Source: Aquanectria penicillioides
Lineage: Eukaryota > Ascomycota > Sordariomycetes > Hypocreales > Nectriaceae
DNA: 64,000 bases
Assembly: GCA_003415625.1 (NCBI GenBank)
Contig: PYIU01000007.1
Location: 434,001 to 498,000 of the forward strand
Direction: 5' to 3'
Both the position numbers and the translations under genes were made by a program. Below are positions 1-11,744 of this stretch, piece by piece. Under the pieces are notes generated by a model, which worked only from the letters and a program-made list of their open reading frames with translations, was not told the DNA's origin and searched no databases. Numbering within the stretch: position 1 is the stretch's first letter; each line of letters starts with the position of its first letter.

Positions 1-1450
1 ACAGGCATTCTACAGGCGCCTTCTAAATTGCTGGGAGCGCTTGTTGGTGGGTGCGCCTGTGCGCTGGGCTCTCCCCTAATAAACGACCTGGCCCGGGACC
101 CATACGGACCGAGCAATAGTAAGATGACGAGATGACTTTTGACTCGACTCGACTCAACTGAACAAAGACAGGCATGTTGGACAATGTAGGGAAATGTAGG
201 GAGGACACATTAAAGACAGGGGGCCGCCCACGCTTTTCCCCACAGCGCAAATGCATACCGTCAATCCCACGTTGATTTGCCAGCCGCTGGGCAAACATCA
301 AACATTTCATTATTCGGTCCCACTGGCCTCGCGAGTGTCACAGCTTGTTGGGGACTTCAATCTCCATTTGACTCTCATATCCATATCCGACCCAATTGTT
401 CCTGCGTGCCCTACATACAGATGGAGTGTCCGAGGGGGGTGGGGGGGGGGTTCATCGAAACGCATGTAGAACGCATGATAGATACATAATCTAATTCTAG
501 GCTGTCCAAGTACCAATACAACTGACACCTGTATCTGCCATAGCATGCCTTCAATTGGTGGGGTTGAGTTAACCAGTTGAGATTGACCTCTTTTCTAACA
601 ACAGGCCAAAGCATAAGTTAGAATTAAGTAAAAGGACATAATTGCGAACATTGAGATGTAAGACGAAAACTAGGCAAAGTTCATGCATTTTCGGAGTTCC
701 GGAGTTCCGCGAAGATTAATGAATAACCTCTCAACTCTTGCTGGTAGCGAGCTTGAGTTGTATACCCTGGTATTGTCAGGATCCGAGGCATCAATTTGGC
801 ACATCTACCACTCGAGCGCATTTTATAACTTCCCAAGTAAATTGAAATGGTGGATTCGTTGCGGGCGGTTTTTTTTTTTTTTTTTTTTTACTTCTGCACT
901 CGGTTACGGAGGCTTTAAAGAAATCGTTCCTTGGCCACGCGAACATGTCTTTCCATGTATCTCCAGTACGCTGCATGTTATGTCCCAACACCACTCCCGG
1001 CTCAGCCTCGTGGAAACACAAAGAGAAATTGTTCAAACTCCGATGCTAATTGGGACAGGAAATGAACATTGCATAAGTCCAATCACAGTCCATGGCCAAA
1101 ACAGTGAAAGGACACTGCATAAAAGTACACCACCGTCGCAGAACGATTGGCTGATATCGCGACTGGTCGCTGAAAGCCATGGCCTCACCGGCGAACCATC
1201 AGGCAAACTGTCCGTGCAACCAATCATGCAAAAATACCATCATGCGGAGTCATCATCATGCGCTGTTATAGTAGTGAGCTTCGTTTTGACATCAAACCTT
1301 TTACATAGACCATTTCCCCCTCCCGTAGCTGCGGAAGAGAAGTGGCAGTCCATCACCAACTCGCCAATTTTGACATCCATTCCGTTACTCTTGCCCCTTG
1401 AGTCCTACACCACCAACAACCATCCTTGTCTAATGTCAGATAGTATACGC
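1..1450. other. Intergenic, no gene recognised
   Basis: I see no credible gene. The longest open frame on the plus strand (from 683) runs through a 21-base T run at 869-889 and has no protein-like composition. The left edge may hold the end of a neighbouring gene, but nothing recognisable reads into it. Confidence 0.6.
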
Positions 1451-1689
1451 AGCCATGTGTGCTGTAATGATGAAGGACGCCAACTGCTCAGCTAGTCAAG
1501 AGCCTTCGGCCATCTTGCCCCCCAGCCAAGAAGTGATGGAGTTTGAAGACCTCAACCCTTCAGGACCAGTGTCGATGGAACTCGTTTTCCATGGAGAGAC
1601 TCGCGTTCCATGTCTCAAGGCAAGAGTTGCAGACGACACCACGCCATAAATGCCTCAAACCCCCTCATGCTGCGATACCAAAAGCGTCT

Positions 1690-2280
1690 GTTACGAAGAC
1701 GAGAGACAACATGCTTGCCTTGTCAAGTCCTTTGCTCCATTGCAACACCAGAGACCAGCTTTTCAACTATGCGCTCGACACCGCCAGAATAAGATTACAC
1801 TTCTGCTCTTTGATATCGTACAATATCCGCAACCTCTGAGTTTCGAAGGCGAGAGGCATCCAGAATTGCAATAAACAGGTTTCAAACTCTTCGCTATAAA
1901 ACTGTAGAGGAATATTCTAGTGACAAAAGAAAACAACTCACATCTTTTCTCGATCTCTTGACTTGCAAACCTGATAGCTTTGTTTTCGATGCGGACTATT
2001 TGACTCAGTGTCACTACATCCTTGCATCGTTCAAGAAGCTTGAGGAGGCCTCCGATATGACTGCGAGAGCCTACTAATGCGTCTCATGGTTTTACTTGGC
2101 AAGGGATGATTATGCGAAAGCCGCACGGTATTGGGAATTAGCATCTCAATACGGGACCGAACCCCATAAGCTTCTGAAGAGTCAGCTCAGCCTTCACACG
2201 GTTTTGGTACAGATGGGACAAGTAGATGAAGCTGCTGATGTCATGACGCATATTCGGGAACTGCAGTTGACAGTCTTTTA
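1690..2280 (+). pseudogene. Relic of a Clr5-type protein (C-terminal half)
   Basis: This is a decayed paralogue of the Clr5 gene at 3220-4872. Around 1730-1790 one frame reads LLHCNTRDQLFNYALD, matching LLHCNTQDHLFSGALS in the downstream gene. From about 1878 (after a plausible AAACAG acceptor) a second frame stays open to 2280 except for one TAA at 2075-2077. There it reads RAY-stop-CVSWFYLARDDYAKAA, matching IAYQGISRYYETKRDFVAAA downstream, so the stop stands where the paralogue has a Gln (CAG) codon. The tail resembles the helical TPR-like repeat end of Clr5 proteins. No N-terminal Clr5 domain is visible. The frame changes and the stop make expression as a full protein unlikely. The identification rests on paralogue comparison within the window. 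Confidence 0.65.
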
Positions 2281-2589
2281 AGGATATGGTCCCGAGCATG
2301 GAGAAGTGGTAGCCTTTCAAGACCAAAGCTCAACTTGCATAAGAAGAAAAGAATGAACCTACCAGGTTGCCATGATTGCAGCTCCAACTTGGTTATCTCG
2401 ATTACCTCGATACCTGCTGTCAAAATTATCTATGTTGCAATCTATACTACGCAAGAGGGAATTAACTGGGGTTTGTTCGTCAAGCCAGGTCATTTGACCG
2501 TCGTGTCTCCAAGTGATGCGTATTAACAAACTCTTCAAACACACAGGCTCCGCAGGAATAAGTACATCCGTCTATACCTAGACAAGTAT

Positions 2590-3151
2590 TCATTGCGCAT
2601 CTTTAGCTCTTCCCATCATAAGTCGTAAAATCTCATCCAAAAGGTCACCCCCAAACGCACCAAAATTGTCTCGAGCACAATCGAGACCATAATTCGGGCA
2701 ACTGTTGCCTAACTTGATAGGTTCTCTCCACCATTGATGACGCACCTCGATCTCACCTTCAGAGATGTCTGGATCTCGCGTCTCATTGGAGAGATGAAAA
2801 GTACGTTGCATGGGTTAGTTAAAAGTCCAGTGCATGGATCCATAAAAGTTCACCGCATGGGCGAATGCTATTCGCGAATATGTCCCTGACGCCGCAGTAA
2901 GGCATCCTAGTAAGCCAATCATGGGTTTCGCTGGAAAGCGCAAGAACAACAGGTTGACGCTCACGCAGCACATCAAGCTCAGCCTCATTTTGCCCAAGAA
3001 ATTTAAGACTGTCCTTCTCCTCCTCAACTTTTCCCTCTGTAATCATGAAATGGTACACCACTGGAGCATAACTCTTCTCAACGCTATCGGTACATCGCGC
3101 TTTTTCCTCCCGCCTAGTTGTCCGAGCTCGACCATACTGTCTTTGCAACAC
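2590..3151 (-). CDS. Possible small hypothetical gene or relic
   Basis: Two adjacent open frames on the minus strand have protein-like composition: about 110 codons from 3151 (charged, with EEEKDSLKFLGQNEAELDVL) and about 73 codons from 2811 to 2590 (with EIEVRHQWWREPIKLG). They are in different frames, and an intron near 2812-2830 or a frameshift would be needed to join them. I recognise no family. It lies between the Clr5 relic and the Clr5 gene, opposite to both. It may be a decayed gene or chance coding. Confidence 0.25.
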
Positions 3152-3219
3152 TCAGCCTTGTTCGCCTACTCAGCATAACGGATATATAGTGTCACAAGGG
3201 ACTAGGTTGATCCTCGCCA

Positions 3220-4872
3220 ATGACCATGACCCTAGTGGCAGTAGGCCACCAATATGTGGGCTGTTCCGCACCAGCTGGTTCCAGGCCGCCGGCGCTAAGT
3301 AGCCTAACCCTGCGCCCGGCGCCGGTCATCTCGGTGCCGGTCGTCTCGGTGCCGGTCGTCGCTGTGAAACGACAGCATAGTGAGGATGAGTGGAATGCCG
3401 TCAAGGAAATTCTGCGCCGGAATTATATGGAAAACAACATGAGCCTCGCTGAGCTCCGAACATTTATGAGCGATAGCCACGGCTTCCTCGCCAGGTAGGC
3501 TACGCCTCATCAACTCCAGCCACGATCGTATGCTGACCTCGGACAGCGAGAGGATGTACAAGTTTCGATTCGACAAGTGGGGGTGGCACAAGTACAACTC
3601 GGCCAGCAAGCGCAAAAGCGTGGCCCAGGGTCGAAGCATAGTCGCTTCAACGCAAGGAAAGACTTGCAGGAGGCTCCACGCGCGTAAGGTCCAGGCTTCC
3701 AACAGCCAGCTGCATTCTCCAGGAGCTGAGGTGGAACGAGCAAGTCCGAGAGGCAGCTCCCCCACCCTCCCTATTCATCTACTACACTGCAACACTCAAG
3801 ACCACCTCTTTAGCGGTGCTCTCAGCGCCGCCAGCATTTTTGTGTTGGGAACTTTCGAGCAGAACAAGTACTGGAGATGCAGTCCTTATCGCAGTGGTTC
3901 CAGAATGTTTGGCAAAGCAGGGCGGCCACAGTTATACAAGACCATAACGTACGCCCTCAAACGACTCCCGAAGAGAAATAATAAGACGGCATGGGTCGCG
4001 CTTCGGAAAGGATTTCTTGAAATGGAAAGGGTCCTCAGCCATCCTCACCCTTTCTACCTCATGGACCTGTTCTTCATCCTTCCCATGCGTCTTGCCGCAG
4101 CAAACTACCTCGATATTCTTAGAGTGTATATGCGCCACCTATCAGCCCTTGTCCAGAAGTACTCAGTCTCACAAGCGTTTCACCGAATTATAGGGTTCAT
4201 CATGGGAGCAGACTTTGGCGACATCGAGGGCTTTACTCGCAGGCTTACCAATTTATGCTTCTCATGGGCGGACACGTTCTCGTCCAAGTCTGGGCCTCAC
4301 TTCATTTCCGTCCAGCTGTACGAAAGAGTGTTGTCGCATGGAATCCACTTCAATATGGAGACGGTCGGAACGATAACGGAGCTATACCGGAGCCTTCACG
4401 ATAGTGCCCTACAGCAGTTCGGCCCAAACCAGCCAATGCCACTGCAGGTATTCGGAGATTATCTGGATTTCATTTCCGTCCATCGTCTTTTCAACGATAA
4501 TTTCTTGGAGGAATGCCTTTCCCTCATCAAGCTGTATCAAAGCTTTGGGCCCGGGTCCAGGGGCAAGATCCTCGGGGGTCGTTCATGATAGCGTACCAGG
4601 GCATCTCGCGATATTACGAAACGAAGCGTGATTTTGTAGCTGCTGCCGCGTACAGGGAACTGGTCTGCGAGCATGGCGAACATCTAAGCCCGGTTCGTTA
4701 CCTTTATCAACTCACCGTTCTCCGGTTGTTGTGGGAGAAGGCGGGGCAGCACGAAAAAGCGAAGGAGGTCGAGGAGCGATTCAAGCGGTTAGAATCAGAA
4801 GTCCTACATGAGCCCAGCTCTGAAGGGACCGGTGGACTAGAGGCTCTGGAGCAGGTCACCCCATCTTGTTGA
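3220..4872 (+). CDS. Clr5-domain protein, probable frameshift near the 3' end
   Basis: Clr5-domain proteins are fungal proteins with an N-terminal helix-turn-helix-like Clr5 module, often followed by ankyrin or TPR-like helices. The best characterised member acts in S. pombe heterochromatin silencing. The module starts at about residue 52 (HSEDEWNAVKEILRRNYMEN) and is split by a 52-bp intron at 3495-3546 (GT-AG, phase 2). Splicing restores GFLASERMYKFRFDKWGWHK, which is the family signature. The second exon encodes a helical region up to about 4560. The frame then ends in a stop at 4586-4588, while the adjacent +2 frame continues with AYQGISRYYETKRDFVAAAA to 4872. The decayed paralogue upstream has the corresponding pieces in one frame, so a one-base indel near 4550-4585 (G/C runs) is likelier than an intron. 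The chosen start ATG 3220 adds a low-complexity N-terminus with three PV-rich repeats; a later start is possible. Confidence 0.75.
3321..3365 (+). repeat. In-frame 15-bp tandem repeat (3 copies)
   Basis: Three 15-bp units (GCCGGTCATCTCGGT, GCCGGTCGTCTCGGT, GCCGGTCGTCGCTGT) lie back to back and encode PVISV, PVVSV and PVVAV in the N-terminal leader of the Clr5 protein. The unit length is a multiple of three, so copy-number changes would keep the frame. Confidence 0.8.
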
Positions 4873-4875
4873 TAG

Positions 4876-5540
4876 AGCAGGGCCACAACAGCCCTTCGCA
4901 TCAAATGTGCATGGCACGGTTCTGTAATTAGCTCTCCGCCAGTGATCAAACCATCCCCATCCCTGCCTTGACCCCCCGTCTACCAAACGGAAAAACAAAA
5001 AATGTGGCTTCCGCCGGCCAGACAGGCATCACAGGCAATTAAATCACCTGTCGCTTACCTGCTAGTGCTGAGTCGCCAAAGATGCCATCATTTCCGACGC
5101 TGTACAGTACCGTACCGTAGGGCTGGTAAAATGCGCCAGGGAGGGCCCCAGTCAGGCCGGGAAATGGTCTCTTTTCGCTCGTCGCTACTACTACGTCATA
5201 GCCGCCCGTAAGCTCCAGCCACACCCCAGGCGAAAACAGGGTTGTGCAACAAGCGATGGTTACGTAGACGAGTAACTTATGCTTGTGGATAATCGACGAG
5301 GCTTCGACGTCATGATGTCGAGATGGATGGTGTCTGAGATGTGAAGGCGTATCATCCTCTGTAGTTGGGCGTTGCGCGGCGCACATTGAATCTAGTAGCT
5401 CAAGCACGTATGCCGTCATGGTAGTTCGTCTGTCGCATATCTGTCGCTAGCCCTCATGACAACTCCTCAACACCAATCCAGCATCATCATCATTATCATA
5501 ACAACCACATGAAAATCTACGTCTCAATACAATACTCGCA
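4876..5540. other. Intergenic, no gene recognised
   Basis: Spacer between the Clr5 gene and the hydroxylase gene. An open frame of 126 codons on the minus strand (5419-5039) has no recognisable motif, and I regard it as chance. The last 150 bases before 5541 are CA-rich (CATCATCATCATTATCATAA), as is common in fungal 5' leaders. Confidence 0.5.
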
Positions 5541-6554
5541 ATGGACGTCCTCCTCTCTCTTCCAATAGCCTCATACTTCCTCGCCCCCTCCACCTCTTCA
5601 TGGTCCACCTCCCTCAATGTCCTCTTCTTCTACATGACATGGACCACCCTCGTGCTCTCACACTCGCCCCTCAAAATTCGCCTCGTCGGTTCCCTCGCCA
5701 TTCGAGTTGCGTTATGGCTTATACCGTCCCTTATAACATTACTCTTCGACCTCGGGGTCCCCAGCCTCGCCGAGTCCATCAAACTTGGGGGCCGCTCCGC
5801 CTTGCCTCCTCATCATCTTCGACGAGTGCTCAAGCAGGTCGGCCTAGCTCTATTCAACCTCGCCCTCATCACAGTTGCAGAAGGTAGCTCAAGCCTCGCC
5901 TTCGCGTACATCTTCAAAGAGGCAGACTTCAAAACGAGCTCCGCATTGCCGCTCCCCTGGCAAATGGCCAAGCACATGGTCTTCCTCTTCACAGCCCGCG
6001 AGATCCTCTTCTACTACATCCACTGCGTCGTCCTCCACGGCAGATCGCAAGTAGCAAAATACCACGCTCGCTACGCCCACGCCCGCGCCGCTGTCCCCTA
6101 CAGCCTCCAGCTCTTCGCCGACCACCCATTGCCGTTGCTCCTGCACCGCTTCCTCCCCATCTACCTGCCCGCGCTGATCCTGCGCCCGCACTTGCTCACC
6201 TACTTCCTCTTCATCGCGCTGTGCACCGGCGAGGAGACACTCGCCATGTCTGGCTACAGCATCGTGCCGGGCATCATCATGGGCGGCATCTCGCGGCGGT
6301 GCGTCATCCACTATGCCGGACGTGGGGCGTCAAACTACGGTGCCTGGGGACTGTTGGACTGGTTCAACGGGACGAGCCGCGGCGGGGACGTGCTGGAAGA
6401 CGTCAAGGCTGGGGCCGACAAGCATCATCTCAAGGAACGGTCCTCGGAGAAGATTGACGACGGTGCTGGCGTGATTCAGAATGGAATTGACGCGTTGAGA
6501 GGTGGAAATGGCACCAGGCGGAGTCCGAGACAGCGATCGAAGCGCTCTTCTTGA
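5541..6554 (+). CDS. Fatty acid hydroxylase / sterol desaturase family membrane protein
   Basis: This single-exon gene encodes 337 residues and resembles the fungal branch of the fatty acid hydroxylase superfamily, ER di-iron enzymes that hydroxylate or desaturate sterols, sphingolipids or alkanes. Hydrophobic segments lie near residues 1-40, 50-75, 95-125, 150-170 and 200-225. Histidine clusters that would hold the iron appear as HCVVLH (about residue 157), KYHARYAH (about 173) and DHPLPLLLH (about 193). The last block, RRCVIHYAGRGASNYGAWG, sits where canonical members carry HDxHH before GNYG-WG. Only one His is kept there, so iron ligation may differ. The tail after residue 285 is hydrophilic, with an Arg/Ser-rich end. 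The start is the ATG after an A-rich leader. The substrate cannot be told from sequence. Confidence 0.75.
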   Translation: MDVLLSLPIASYFLAPSTSSWSTSLNVLFFYMTWTTLVLSHSPLKIRLVGSLAIRVALWLIPSLITLLFDLGVPSLAESIKLGGRSALPPHHLRRVLKQVGLALFNLALITVAEGSSSLAFAYIFKEADFKTSSALPLPWQMAKHMVFLFTAREILFYYIHCVVLHGRSQVAKYHARYAHARAAVPYSLQLFADHPLPLLLHRFLPIYLPALILRPHLLTYFLFIALCTGEETLAMSGYSIVPGIIMGGISRRCVIHYAGRGASNYGAWGLLDWFNGTSRGGDVLEDVKAGADKHHLKERSSEKIDDGAGVIQNGIDALRGGNGTRRSPRQRSKRSS

Positions 6555-6798
6555 GCTATCATGTATCAGGTGCTCGCTTCAAGGATCATGTGCGATTCCT
6601 CATTTCTCAGCAATTTGTCGGGTTTGCAACTTAAAAGTAGGTGTTCATTATTAATTCCATGAATTTTCCTTTGTATGTATCCAAGTACCCATTTTCCTTC
6701 GCTCTATAGTGCAAGACGACGAGTCTCCAGCTCATGAGGGCCTGGCCAGGTCTATCCGATTCGTGACCCATCAATGCCCCATCATCATTTTACATTAG

Positions 6799-8957
6799 TT
6801 AGTTGTAGTCCATCTTCTTCTTGAACCATGCAAGCGTCTCAAGTCCGCTCTGCACACGCATGCCGATTCTGGCGTCCAAGTGGTACGCCTCCCACACCTT
6901 GACAATGTCCAGCTGCTTCTGGCACTCGTCGTACTTGTTGCGTCTATACTCGGCAATCTCCTCGACGGTGCCCTCGGGAGGGTTGCAGCACTCGACCCAG
7001 GCAATGGAGGCCAACTCATAGTTTCCTGCGGGCAGGACATAGTCGTCCTTTGTAGGGCCCTTGAAGACGGAACTTGAATGATATTAGCGAGTTGTTTTGT
7101 TCGGGTTAACGGAATAACAAACCGATCGTGCTTCAGGAGATGCTCTTTCAACAGAGCTCTCGCCTCGTCAACCTTACCCAGCCTCTTCAACAGAGTAGCC
7201 TGCAAAAGCGCCCAGATGCCCATCTCATCAGCTTCCTTCTTCATAATCTCAATAACCTCTGGCTTGGCGGTGCATCGCTCCCACTTGAGGTTTCCCAGTG
7301 CTCGCTCCAACTCAACAGGTCCCATTCGCTTGGGGCCGTTCCACAGGTAGCCCATCTCGATGGCCGGGCTGGGACCGATGGCATCGGCCAGATCGATACT
7401 GTTGGCCTTGGCTCGCTCCTCCCACTTTTGAACCTTGCGTTGCAAGAACGTCTCAAGGGGCATCTGGCGAGCCATAAACTTCTTCTTACCAACAACGGTG
7501 GGGGCCTTGCGGAAGAAATCCTCAGCCTTGGTCTTTTGTCTCCGCGCCTCGTCCTCGTCGCCGCTCTGCAGGGCGTCTCGGTAGAGCTCCAGTGACGCAG
7601 ATCCAGCCATGTAGTAGTACAGGGCAGGGCTCCAGTCATTGACCTCGAGACATCTCAAGAAGGCATCGCGCATACCGTTCCAGTTCTGGACAAACATGTA
7701 GCTAATGGACAGCTCAAAGTTGTTGGCGGCAGCCACCTGCTTCATTTTGGCCTCCTTGCCCGTGGTAAGAATCTCGATGGCCTTGGGAAGGTTGTTCTCG
7801 TTGGAGTGCTGTCGAGCCTCTTCGACGCGCCAGAGTCTCGAGTCGGGGTACCGGGCTCGCATGGAAGCCAGCAGCTCGTCGCACTTCTCCCTTGGGGGGC
7901 CAAAGACCTCGGCATGTTCGTCGAAGTCTTTCTCGTTGGGCAGGATATCAACAACGCCCAAGAGGCCGTTGTAGTACATGAGCAAAACCATGCCAGCAAT
8001 GGCGCCGTTGACGTTGTTGTGGGCAGTCGAGCGCCAAAGCATGCGCACGCCGCGCTCACGATCACCACGGAATCCAACAACGGAGAGAATGCGGGAGAAA
8101 GCGGGAGGGACAAGGGTTAGCATGAGAAGCATGATGCCAAAGCACATGTTGGCGCCAGAGTGGACAAAAACATCGAGCGGGTTGTCGAGTTGGACATTGT
8201 CGGCAGTCACAGACTTGGATCGGATCTGAAGCGGGGTGAGAGGGCGAGAGTCGGGTATCTTCTCCTCGCCAATGGTGTCGGGAGTGGTTGCGCCCGTTGA
8301 GGGCTCGGTGATGATGACAGGCGTCTGCAGACCGGAGGAATCCTTGGCATAGACCGAGTCGGGCTTGCTGGAGTCGTCGTCGGCCTTTTCATCGAGCTGC
8401 TCGGCTGCATCCTCCGACTGGCCTTCCAGGACTTTCTCCTCGGCGGCGATGATGGCGTCGAGAGTGATGAAGGCTTTTCTCAGCTTCATGAAGCTCTTCA
8501 TGGCCTCAATTAGACTCTCGTGCAAAACACCGACCACGGCGCCCATGAGCTGCGTCTCGGCGCGTACGAGCTCGTACTCGGTGCCTGGCGGGTAGAGCTT
8601 GCTGCCGGCGCGAGCCTTGCCGTGCCTCTGGGCCTTTTTGAAGTCATTCCAGGCCCGGGCCTCGCACTCGTCGAGCTTGGCCGTGGTTTCAGCCATGACC
8701 TGCTTTTCGAAACCCAGGACCGAGCGCATAAAAATAGTGACGGCGGACCCCAAAAGGTGGAAGGAGGAATCGCCTTTTTGGAGGCGCTCCCAAGCGCCGT
8801 CGATGTCGTCATTCATGATGAGCCCCGCAGAGTTCATAGCATCGTCAATGTCCTCCATCTCCTTGGAGACATTGTTGTCGCGGGAGGAGTCGCTGTCGCT
8901 GGCGCTGGCGTCATCGGGCTTTGCGCTGGAGCGAAACCAGCCTGTTAATCGACTCAT
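6799..8957 (-). CDS. IML2: Inclusion body clearance / TPR39-like protein Iml2
   Basis: Iml2 is a mitochondrial-outer-membrane and lipid-droplet associated protein that in yeast helps clear protein inclusions; animal TTC39 proteins are related. The protein starts MSRLTGWFRSSAKPDD at 8957. An upstream in-frame ATG at 9092 would add a low-complexity His/Pro stretch that looks like leader sequence. The conserved N-terminus includes MNDDIDGAWERLQKGDSSFH and AVTIFMRSVLGFEKQVMAET. The middle holds hydrophobic and helical TPR-like repeats (for example MFVQNWNGMRDAFLRCLEVN). One 50-bp intron (7073-7122) near the 3' end restores the tail ending KKKMDYN. Exon lengths sum to 2109 nt, giving 702 residues, about the usual length. 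The frame is intact. Confidence 0.88.
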
Positions 8958-9539
8958 GATTTCTTCTTTTGGGTCGATGGAGAGAAGAGGGGAGCGGGTA
9001 TTGAGGAGCAGGAGGGGAGAAGGGGAGCGGGGGAGTGGGGGAGGAGGATGATGAGGGTGGTGATGACTTGATTGAAACAAGCGTTGGATCAAGATTCGGC
9101 TTCTTTGCGAGCGCCAAGAAGTGTGAGAGACGAGATCTCAAACGTTAAAAAATGCAGATGCGAGCCTAAACCGCGCCAAGGCTCGACGTGCTGCTGTTCC
9201 CCCCAGTGAGCGCGGAAAAGCAGTGCTTGCTAGAAGATGGAGAAATCCTTCCCAGTCCCGAAATAGACAAAGGGAAGCGCAAGCGCAAGCACAGAAAGAA
9301 AGATGGCCCCTCAACAAAACGTGGATCCCGGGGCAATCGATGCAAGAAATACAAAGTCGTAAACCGGCCGGAATCAGGTCTATGCCTCTCTTTCTCTCTC
9401 GTACTCTTTTTCGAAAGATCTAGCTCAGCCCCAATGCTGACGTCCCAAGGCTGAATGGAGAAGGAGCCTTTAACACCGACGGTCTCGCTTTCGGGCGTCG
9501 GGGAGATGTTGAACCCCGCCGTTGGAATGCACTGTTGCG

Positions 9540-9571
<32 letters not shown>

Positions 9572-11128
9572 GCGAAAGCGACAGTAACAGTGAAGACAAG
9601 CGACAGCGACAGTGACAGTGACAGTGACGTGACAGAGACAATGTCCGCGGCAGCAGCCGTAGCAGTAGCAGCGGGGAGGGATTCCGGCGAGGGGTTAGCC
9701 AGGTAGGGCTGGGTCGGACTCAATTGGCCTGTCTCCGGGGATCAATTTCAAGGGGTTCGTTGACGACGAATCACCCGCAGAATCATGAGACGAGAAAGAG
9801 AACAAGACGTCGGAGAAAAGAAGGAAAGGAATACACAGAAAGAAAGAAGGGGAAAAACATGTGTAAGGTGACAAGGACAGGCCCAGCAAGCGGGATTTGC
9901 AGCAAAAAGAGAGCTACGCGGGCCAGCATTGAAGCGTCCCCCCCCCGTTCCCGTCGTCATGGCCATGTCAAAGCTCCACGGGCCCGCGGGCTTAAGAGGC
10001 TAGAGGCCCAGACAGATGGAGATACCGGCACCTCGGGGCCGTGGGACGCCCTGTCATAGGCCGGCCGCTGTGGGCTTTGGGCGGAAAGGGCGCTGCAGCG
10101 TCCCCTCGGCCCTACCGTATGGCACTAAACCACAGGCATTTTTTGGAGGGTCCGTCCTCGAATGCCTCCGCCTCCACTGGCCTCCGGAGCTTCCACCAAC
10201 CTGCCCTGCCCTACCGTGCCCACTACGCCTCACGTCCGTCTACGCCTGTCCCGTTCCGCTAGACCCTGCTGTTGATTTGTTTTTTTTACAGCGTCTGTGG
10301 CGGCCGTGGTCCCTTCTGGTTTTGTCCTAGCTGGCGAGCTTGCTCCCGTGGGTTTGGGCGGGGGAGGGGCAACAAGCGCACGATGACATGCCAGTCCAGT
10401 CAGATCTTTCCCATTTGCATCAGACAGTGTGCATGCTCGTATGACTGTGAGATGACGTCGAACCTGAGGATCCGGGTTGTAATGCCTAAATGGAAGATTT
10501 GGAAGAAATGAAAAAAAAAATTTAAGAGGGTCGAGGAAGCAGCCCAGTATCACACGCAAAGTGTATAGACGACTATTCTACGAAGTTTGAGACGTTTGCT
10601 ATGGGTGCTAGAGCGCATTAGGTGAAGTTCCAACAACTCCATTGTGTATCTTGCAGACACAATTAGCAGCATTGACTCGTATAACCCATCTGAATAGTTT
10701 TCGTAAATCATCTCGCGTCGTCTTAACCTACAAACAGTTCCATGTCCCTTAAACGCCGCCAATCCCTGTTTGCAAAGAGTCTGCTTATCCATCTCTTCCA
10801 TCGCCTTCCACAAATCCCAAGCCAGCCTACCCTACACCACCAACACCCGCCGCCGCAAGCATCCAGAAGACGGCCCTTTACTTGTTCCGCGCCCGGACCT
10901 CCGCCGCCACGCTTCTGGCCTGCCCGCCCACCCGTCGTCTCGCCGCCTCGTTGCGCAAGGCTCCGATCTCCAACGTCGCAAGCTTCCCACCGCAGGCCCC
11001 TTTCATACACAAAAACATTACCGCCAGGGGGGGAATCTGACATCCGCTCCCTCTCATCCACGCAGCAGCCTTCCGTCAGCATCCCTCTGCAACCACATAC
11101 CCGCACTCAAACACACACCGCCGCTACC
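8958..11128. other. Long intergenic region with microsatellites
   Basis: A 2.2-kb region between the divergently transcribed IML2 and SEM1 genes. It contains a (CAG)10 tract and a GACAGT-type repeat (9541-9640), long CT- or purine-rich stretches and a short A run at 10511-10519. Open frames here are low complexity (poly-Ser/Leu on one strand, poly-Gln/Asp-Ser on the other). It probably holds both promoters and 5' leaders. I see no gene. Confidence 0.6.
9541..9640 (+). repeat. (CAG)10 tract followed by GACAGT repeats
   Basis: Ten perfect CAG triplets lie at 9541-9570. They are followed at about 9599-9640 by degenerate six-base GACAGT/GACAGC units. The location upstream of IML2 and far from any exon suggests a non-coding microsatellite. 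Confidence 0.85.
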
Positions 11129-11744
11129 ATGGCTTCAGACACCAAGCCCGCCGAGGAGAAGCCAGTCGAGCAACAGAAGCCCGAGCAGAAGCCCGCCGCG
11201 CTGGGCGAGGATGACGAGTTTGAAGACTTCCCCGTCGACGGTACGAACACCCCCACACTGTCCCCTCCCGTACACAGATGCCTTTCGCGGACCGCAATGC
11301 TGGTCTCTACCTGGAGAGAGCTGTCCGTCCAGCTAGCTCACCTAGCTGCCACCGCCCGGCGTCATCCCTCCATCACTCAATGTCAAAGCTAACAAGATCC
11401 TGCATCAGACTGGCCAGAGGACCAGACCGAGGCCGCCCAGGCCAGCCACGAGACGAAGCACTTGTGGGAGGAGAGCTGGGACGACGACGACACCACCGAT
11501 GACTTCTCGGCGCAGCTAAAGTGGGTTCTACCCTTCCCTTCCATTTTCACCCCCCCCCTCCGTTATCGTACATCCGTCCCCCTGTCCTAACAAGAGTTTC
11601 CTTTGGCTATTCGCCAACCTTGATGGACTGAAAACGGACTGTGACGGGGGGTTCTATTGGCCACCATGTTGTTTTGGGAGATGCGTGCTAACAACCGCCG
11701 ATAGGGAGGAGCTCAAGAAGGTCGAGGCGTCGAAACGGAGATGA
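11129..11744 (+). CDS. SEM1: 26S proteasome lid subunit Sem1/Dss1
   Basis: Sem1 (Dss1) is a small, acidic, intrinsically disordered protein that stabilises the 26S proteasome lid and also works in TREX-2 mRNA export and, with BRCA2-type proteins, in recombination. Three exons (11129-11240, 11409-11520, 11705-11744) are split by introns of 168 and 184 bp with GT-AG ends. The arithmetic gives exactly 88 codons, or 87 residues. Splicing joins DEFEDFPVD to DWPEDQ, and the second acidic block reads LWEESWDDDDTTDDF. The protein ends EELKKVEASKRR. Both acidic-aromatic motifs are the family signature that binds partner proteins. The Lys/Glu/Pro-rich N-terminus is variable in the family. Confidence 0.93.

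Noticed and set aside
683..1495. A 270-codon open frame on the plus strand.
   Set aside because: It runs through a 21-base T run (poly-Phe) and has no motif or conserved composition; chance frame.
5039..5419. A 126-codon minus-strand frame upstream of the hydroxylase gene.
   Set aside because: No motif, no intron pattern, and it lies in probable promoter sequence.
9455..9706. Ser-rich and Asp-Ser-rich frame containing a run of coded repeats.
   Set aside because: It is the translation of a CAG/GACAGT microsatellite upstream of IML2, without start context or flanking domains.
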